Of a stretch of 64,000 nucleotides of DNA, positions 59,313-64,000 are shown in pieces. This stretch comes from Ceratorhiza oryzae-sativae (Eukaryota; Basidiomycota; Agaricomycetes; Cantharellales; Ceratobasidiaceae), in NCBI GenBank assembly GCA_030998015.1, contig JARWMV010000030.1:124001-188000 (forward strand), read 5' to 3'. Below the pieces are notes generated by a model that was not told the DNA's origin, searched no databases, and saw only the letters and a list, made by a program, of their open reading frames with translations. The translations under genes and the position numbers were made by a program. Numbering within the stretch: the first letter of the stretch is position 1; each line of letters opens with the position of its first letter.

Positions 59313-60137
59313 TCAAACATTTGAGTCATGTTCGTCCATGTCTAGCTCGACTTGAGCTGGTCCTGATGCCCCACCTTGTCCAGGCAATGGTACCCCTGAT
59401 GGGGCATCTTCAATTGTCTTATGTTGCAAATTCGACACCATGTCGTCGATTGTAGATAGCGCCAACTCAGACGTCCAAGACCAGGGTATATGCGGGATCT
59501 TGAACTGACGCACAAATCCGGTATCCTCCCACTCCACAAAGGTCGCCCGACATACCGATTTGAGCCAAAGAGAAGGTATGGGCTGGTCGCTATTAGAGAC
59601 GGCTCGGGCCATGTTCGCACATCGCTTTTGCGGCTTGTTGGGCTTATTTGGTCGCATTCCGATCCAGTACAATAGCCGAGACTTGGCCACCTTCGACTTC
59701 TGGTAGACGTATTTGGGCTGAGGGTCGTAATTTGGCACAGCCGCAGGGATGGCAGCAGGAGCAGGGGTAGCGCTGGGGCTGGGTGGAGGGATAGCTGCTT
59801 GAGGTTGAAGCGCAACTTCGGCTAGTTCCACAAAGCAGAACTCCATAGCTGCAGGCAATTGGATATCGCTCGCATCGTCCGAGTTCGACTCCATAATGGT
59901 CGATCCTATTGGCGTGTCGAGAGACCCAGCCGCACCGAGAGCTGGAGATCCTATTGGGGTATCCACGTGTTCCGGTTCCTCCGTATCCATTTCGTCAACT
60001 TCGGGGGAGACTTCCACCTCTTCCATACCCATGCTGGCCTCTTCCATATTCATATCATCGTCCTCCACAAGCATCCCATCCGCTGCCGTATCGATATCTC
60101 CTTCAGACCAATCAGTGTTCATTTTGGTTCCGGCCAT
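59313..60137 (-). CDS. acidic hypothetical protein, 274 residues
   Basis: Intron-free frame from MAGTKMNTDWSEGDIDT. The first 100 residues are strongly acidic (MLVEDDDMNMEE, EVDEMDTEEPEH), with a short repeat DTPIGSPALG / DTPIGSTIM. A Pro/Ala-rich linker follows, then a basic segment KYVYQKSKVAKSRLLYW and a Trp-containing C-terminal part (WLKSVCRATFVEWEDTGFV, IPWSWTSELALSTIDDM). No family recognised. The acidic N-terminus plus basic centre suggests a nuclear protein, but this is weak. The length of the open frame and the lack of competing frames support a real gene. Confidence 0.5.
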   Translation of the reverse strand: MAGTKMNTDWSEGDIDTAADGMLVEDDDMNMEEASMGMEEVEVSPEVDEMDTEEPEHVDTPIGSPALGAAGSLDTPIGSTIMESNSDDASDIQLPAAMEFCFVELAEVALQPQAAIPPPSPSATPAPAAIPAAVPNYDPQPKYVYQKSKVAKSRLLYWIGMRPNKPNKPQKRCANMARAVSNSDQPIPSLWLKSVCRATFVEWEDTGFVRQFKIPHIPWSWTSELALSTIDDMVSNLQHKTIEDAPSGVPLPGQGGASGPAQVELDMDEHDSNV

Positions 60138-60515
60138 TGATATTTGCCCATGCGATATTCCCTCGGCTGCCTGGCTGAACTAGCTAGTCAGAGAGAGCAA
60201 CATGGCCGCGATGTGTCAAGGGTGGGTCGATGGGTGGGTCGTCTCGCCTGTGAATCTCGCGCTGTTCGGGACCGGCGGTACCTGAGGACTCGTTGTCAGG
60301 CCGAGGCCCGTCCAAGCGACTTCCATCGGGATGACCCCGGGCGTTGCGGGAAGACTTGGAGATTGAAGGGGGTTGGGCCTGGGTGGGATGACAGTTGGGC
60401 TTGTAGCATGATGAATGGAAGGGAACTAGGGCACGTCGAAGTCAGATCTATTGGAGGTGACTGGAGCTTGAGCTTGAGCTTGAGCTGGGGCCCCCAAATC
60501 GAGATTCGGGCTCGC

Positions 60516-60969
60516 CTATTGCATCCAGGTGTTGGCGACTGGACTTGCATTGATTGCGGTTAGCGTGTTAGAATAATTGGTCAGAGGTCCGGGTACTTCC
60601 GTGGGCTCTCCAGCGGTAAGAACCGAACCAGCCGTTGGGCATCCAGGTTGCTCGGCTGTCAGGGGCGTGACTCCAGAAAGGGTACTCTGCCCATGGCTGG
60701 CTGGCTAGGGGCCGGCGGCTATCAAATATAAGACGAACTAAATCGCAATAAGAAAACAAAAGAGTAAGTGTTACCTGTTGCTGTTCTCCAAATTGCGCCA
60801 CATGTCGACGGGATTCCGCTCCGAGCAGTTTCCAGAAGAACTGGGTTAGGTCCTGTGCCCCAGGTCTCGTATTCGCCTCGCGAAGGGATTGTCCCACCTG
60901 GCACCGCAGCGAGCTCGAAAACGGTCTCGCTAGAATCGCCCTTATTCGCGCCCTTATCTCTGCCGGCAT
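60516..60969 (-). CDS. small hypothetical protein, two exons
   Basis: From the ATG at 60969: MPAEIRARIRAILARPFSSS then REANTRPGAQDLTQFFWKLL, resembling a short basic, possibly mitochondrial, N-terminus. A donor after FGEQQ (GTAACA near 60775) and an acceptor CCCTAG near 60710 join PASHGQSTLSGVTPLTAEQP and run to TAG at 60516. The frame remains open upstream to 61053. I do not recognise the family; the second exon assignment is tentative. Confidence 0.4.
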
Positions 60970-61720
60970 TTTTGTTGTCGCTACTCTCCGCCTTTGTTTG
61001 CGTTCTCGATTGTGGCTGTGCGTTAGGTGTCTGAGCGCTATTGCTCTCGTCATCCGATCACAGTTCGAACGATCTGGGGAAGCTCAAGCTGCTGGTAGGC
61101 GGCTCGGGGGTCGCTGGAAATTTCGTCAGAGTGCTCAATGACGCTATGAGTGGTAGAGAGGGCAGGGCAGGCGTTGGGATCAAGCTCAGAGGCAATAATG
61201 GGTTGGCGCGTTGGGATGGGTGAACGGATGGGATGCGACTGAGGGGTTTGTCGGCAATTCGTGATCTGGGGCGGAGTCTGTCGGACCTCGTAGCCGTGCA
61301 TTTTGGTCCTCAAGTGCTCAAACGAGTTGGAGTTTATGCGACGCTGGTGTGGTGTTCGCAACTACTTATCCTTAGGCATACGAAGGGGCCGTTTGATCCG
61401 TACATGCTGGACACTCATCAGTCAGTATGTAGTAAATTCGTGTTTGTCTACTTGCCTTATCCGTGTTTTGATTCAGGGTAATACCCGCCCTATGCTCGCA
61501 CGGCGCTCCGTTTTCTTCTGTTTGTCCTGGCGTCACCTATTACTGTTCCTTAGGATCAATTCACCAGGTCGTAGCATATATTCCCGTTTGTCACTACCTT
61601 CTCGACACTAGCTAACGGCGCTGCACCTCGGTTAGTCAGACAACGACCTCACGTCAAGTGAGCTGCCAAGAAGACGAGACCGAGCAAAGTCGAATGTCCA
61701 GACAGCGCTGTTCCAATTTA
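60970..61720. other. intergenic
   Basis: No supported gene; frames at 61041-61611 show no motif. Confidence 0.35.
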
Positions 61721-63029
61721 TCATTTGAACTTTGTGATTCCATCCCGGTAAGGAGCTAATGACTTGCCCAAAATGGGATTATCACAGAACCAGTTGATTT
61801 CCAAATACACCAGGCGTCGCGCCCAAAGAAGTATACAGGAGAAAATGTAGATATTTAAACGCGGTGGAGGCTTTGAAAGCGTGCGTTTGTGGGAGGAGAT
61901 AGAGGAGTGAAATGGTCGAGAGCGCGTCGAATACGATTGGGGAGGCGAATGCCTGGAAGCCAAACACTCTGAAAGTGAACATACCGCTTAACCAGTACAG
62001 CCCAACCTCAAAAACCGCGTCGGTTGCCAATATTTTATTAGCCTATTTCTCGGTAGAATTATACAAGCGTACACACCGAGGGATCCATTATACGCAATGG
62101 CAATACGACAAGCCTGTCCGCTCGGGGGCTCGAGAATAGGTAATGCAAGGGCTCGTGTGGGGTATATCGCAGGCCTAAATATAGCCAATGGGGATAGGAA
62201 AATCACCCAAGCCTTCGCATCGAGATTTTTAGTTAGAACGCTGTGTCAAAAGCTCAGCTCTTGGACATCGGCTAGGAAAGGGATTTCACTCACCCGGCAA
62301 ACTGAAGCGAGCCCTCGAAGTTTAGGATTATAGTGCACGCCAAAGCGCCAAATAGCAGGGTCGGGATTGTAGAAATAAGGGTGGCCATCTTGATGATTCT
62401 AAAGCTCAGAAGGGGTCGTCGTTTGTCGGCACAGGTCGCATACAGGGTCCATCGGATTATTCAGTGGTCTCTGCTACCGCGCTGCATTGATCATAGGTCC
62501 AAGAGGAGGGGGGAAGGTGGGAGCCCGGATGTGTGGTAACACGCGCCATTTGACCACTCTGAGAATGGAACACATGCGACTAGGATTGTGCCAATGCCAC
62601 TCACCGGGGAACTCACCGTCACTAGTCGTGGCTGTTTGATGTGGCGGGTGCTTTAACAAAGGTGGGGACACTGAGTGAAAGGGCCACGAGAACAGGCCGA
62701 AGAATAAGCTGTGGCTTAATATGCTTGACACAATAATCCACCCATCGAGGCTCTGGAAACTAAATCCAGGTGCACCTCATCCCCAGACATGTCCTTGAAA
62801 CTCACATAGCTTGCGGCCCTTGGCCGAAGCCCTGTTCAAACTAGGCTAGCACCACTTTGCACCGGGCTCTATCACGATACAATATCTGAAAAGAAGTCAT
62901 TATGTAGATTTTTTTTGATGAAAGATCTAAACTGAACACAAACTCCGCGAGCTTTAGTCTCGTCCAGCCCAGCAAGATGGGGAACACCAAGATGGCCTCC
63001 CACATTGCCAATGGGCAATCATAGACCAA
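61721..63029 (-). CDS. possible multi-pass membrane protein, several exons
   Basis: Successive hydrophobic exon-like segments occur on the minus strand: MWEAILVFPILLGW (about 62950-63005), LILRPVLVALSLSVPTFV (about 62640-62710), MATLISTIPTLLFGALACTI (about 62310-62390) and VFEVGLYWLSGMFTF with FASPIVFDALSTISLLYLLP (about 61880-62025). Donor-like GTGAGT sites follow some of them. Together they suggest a polytopic membrane protein, but I could not build one continuous in-phase model and do not recognise the family. Boundaries are approximate. Confidence 0.3.
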
Positions 63030-63214
63030 ATAAATCCACAGAAATATTTAAAGCAACTCAAGTAATATCGATGCTGATTTATACACTAGGGCTGACAGAA
63101 GGACAGTTGGTAGCAAGATCAACGCCAACATGTGAACGCGTCATCTCGCACAAGTCACGTACTTGAAGTCACGTGTGCCCCGCTCGGGTGCGGCTGACAA
63201 AAACCCCAAAAGTG

Positions 63215-63328
63215 TAAGCAAGCTGGTGAGCACTTTGAGTGTTACTCGCAGTATATCAAGCGCTACTCTGACCCATACAAGTATCGCCTGCATCCCGATT
63301 AACCCAGAGGCGCTCACCAGCTTGCTTA
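63215..63328. repeat. 17-bp perfect inverted repeat
   Basis: TAAGCAAGCTGGTGAGC at 63215-63231 and its exact reverse complement at 63312-63328, with an 80-bp spacer. It could be the ends of a very small foldback element. Confidence 0.85.
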
Positions 63329-63365
63329 GATTTTCTGGATTTTGTTGACTTAATCTTACTGCCCC

Positions 63366-63521
63366 ACGGCCAAAAGGCGATTGTCTCGTTGGAGCTAGTT
63401 AGAATCTTGTGTCTAGCTAAGCTGAATGAGCACCGGCAGCACGTGCTAGTTTGATCTAGTGAGCGCTCGTCCAGCTTAGCTAGAACCACAGTTCTAACTA
63501 GCAAATTGGCTTTTGTCCGAG
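63366..63521. mobile_element. MITE copy 3, about 156 bp, diverged
   Basis: The left end CGGCCAAAAGGCGATTGTC and right end CAAATTGGCTTTTGTCCGAG are inverted relatives of the ends at 18263-18429, and GTTAGAA / TTCTAAC extend the terminal repeat inward. TA follows the right end. The interior differs from copies 1 and 2 but shares TAGCTAGAAC, GAGCGCTC and the general layout. Confidence 0.7.
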
Positions 63522-63693
63522 TACATTGGCCATCTTGTATATATATATATATTTGGTGAACCAACGTTTCTCAATCGCGTAAACAGCAGCCTTTCACATC
63601 GTAAGTTCACCTATAATCGTAAACTTGACTGCTTTCGATATATGCTGCTCCTTTCCATCTGGGTCTGCATGAAGCAGCCTCTACAAGATCCTC

Positions 63694-63999
63694 CTAAAAT
63701 ACACTCTCTGAAACCACTTTGGCCTTCATGATGACCTCCGTCTTAGGCTCCTGGTTTCCACCAACTGCTTGAGTCAGAAGTAACCCGAGGCCACATGTGG
63801 ATAAAATCTCTGATGGTGGATTCTCGCCCACCCGTTCATCCAGAATCGACATCCTCTGCTCGTCAAAGGGTTCTCCGGCTGCAAAGCACATCGTGTGGAA
63901 GTCTCCAACACGAAGCACTTCGGTCTTGATCGTGTTATTCAACCGCAAGGCCTTTTGGATGATGTCATCTAGGCCTTTTAGCTCGTTGTCGAGGGGCAC
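63694..63999 (-). CDS. C-terminal part of an unrecognised protein (5' end outside window)
   Basis: An open frame ending TAG/TGA-side at 63694 that stays open to the window edge. The segment DEIIQKAL-like LDDIIQKALRLNNTIKTEV is followed by MCFAAGEPFDEQRMSILDER and STCGLGLLL, a layout I associate with uncharacterised Agaricomycete proteins, without a known function. The N-terminal part and any further exons lie beyond 64000. Confidence 0.5.
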   Translation of the reverse strand: MPLDNELKGLDDIIQKALRLNNTIKTEVLRVGDFHTMCFAAGEPFDEQRMSILDERVGENPPSEILSTCGLGLLLTQAVGGNQEPKTEVIMKAKVVSESVF

Positions 64000-64000
64000 A

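Larger units (their letters stand above)
63030..63693. other. intergenic with repeats
   Basis: Holds the 17-bp inverted repeat at 63215-63328 and a MITE at 63366-63521; a short AT run lies near 63536-63552. No gene supported. Confidence 0.5.

Overview
The window reads as nuclear DNA of a filamentous basidiomycete, most likely an Agaricomycete close to Rhizoctonia/Ceratobasidiaceae. That placement is inference. It rests on genes cut by many 45-75 nt GT-AG introns, an HSPA12-type Hsp70-like gene, UMTA-type methyltransferases, a CaaX peptide resembling basidiomycete mating pheromones, and recognisable fungal orthologues (aspartokinase, Atg5, ribosomal protein eL14). Exon joins were made by eye from GT/AG sites and protein continuity, so exact boundaries are predictions.

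Layout. 1-1652: 3' part of an Hsp70-like gene. 1653-7027: no supported gene; degenerate repeats and homopolymer runs. 7028-30186: the dominant feature, a head-to-tail minus-strand family of seven related loci (A-G). The intact members encode secreted single-pass membrane proteins: signal peptide, two related beta-sandwich-like modules of about 120-130 residues, one transmembrane helix and a variable cytoplasmic tail. Copies A, D, E, F and G look readable; B is an orphan transmembrane exon; C is frameshifted. The array is interrupted by a decaying UMTA methyltransferase (15929-17448), a second methyltransferase fragment carrying two oppositely oriented MITEs (18208-19021), a 195-bp imperfect hairpin (19931-20125), and a complete 3408-bp hAT transposon (23418-26825) lying inside an intron of copy F.

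30187-62xxx: mostly conserved genes. These are aspartokinase (HOM3 type), convergent ATG5, a large WW-domain/disordered protein, a C2H2 zinc-finger protein, a disordered FPSPR-repeat protein, ribosomal protein eL14, a 31-residue pheromone-precursor candidate ending in CVIA, an acidic hypothetical protein, a small hypothetical gene and a possible multi-pass membrane protein. A roughly 6.5-kb stretch (46909-53424) is gene-poor. The window ends in the 3' part of another gene on the minus strand.

Working together: the aspartokinase opens the threonine/methionine branch, Atg5 serves autophagosome formation and eL14 serves translation; these are ordinary housekeeping genes. The 7-30 kb block behaves differently. 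It looks like a birth-and-death family of surface proteins mixed with transposons. The pheromone candidate is the only mating-related gene seen; no STE3-type receptor was recognised in the window.
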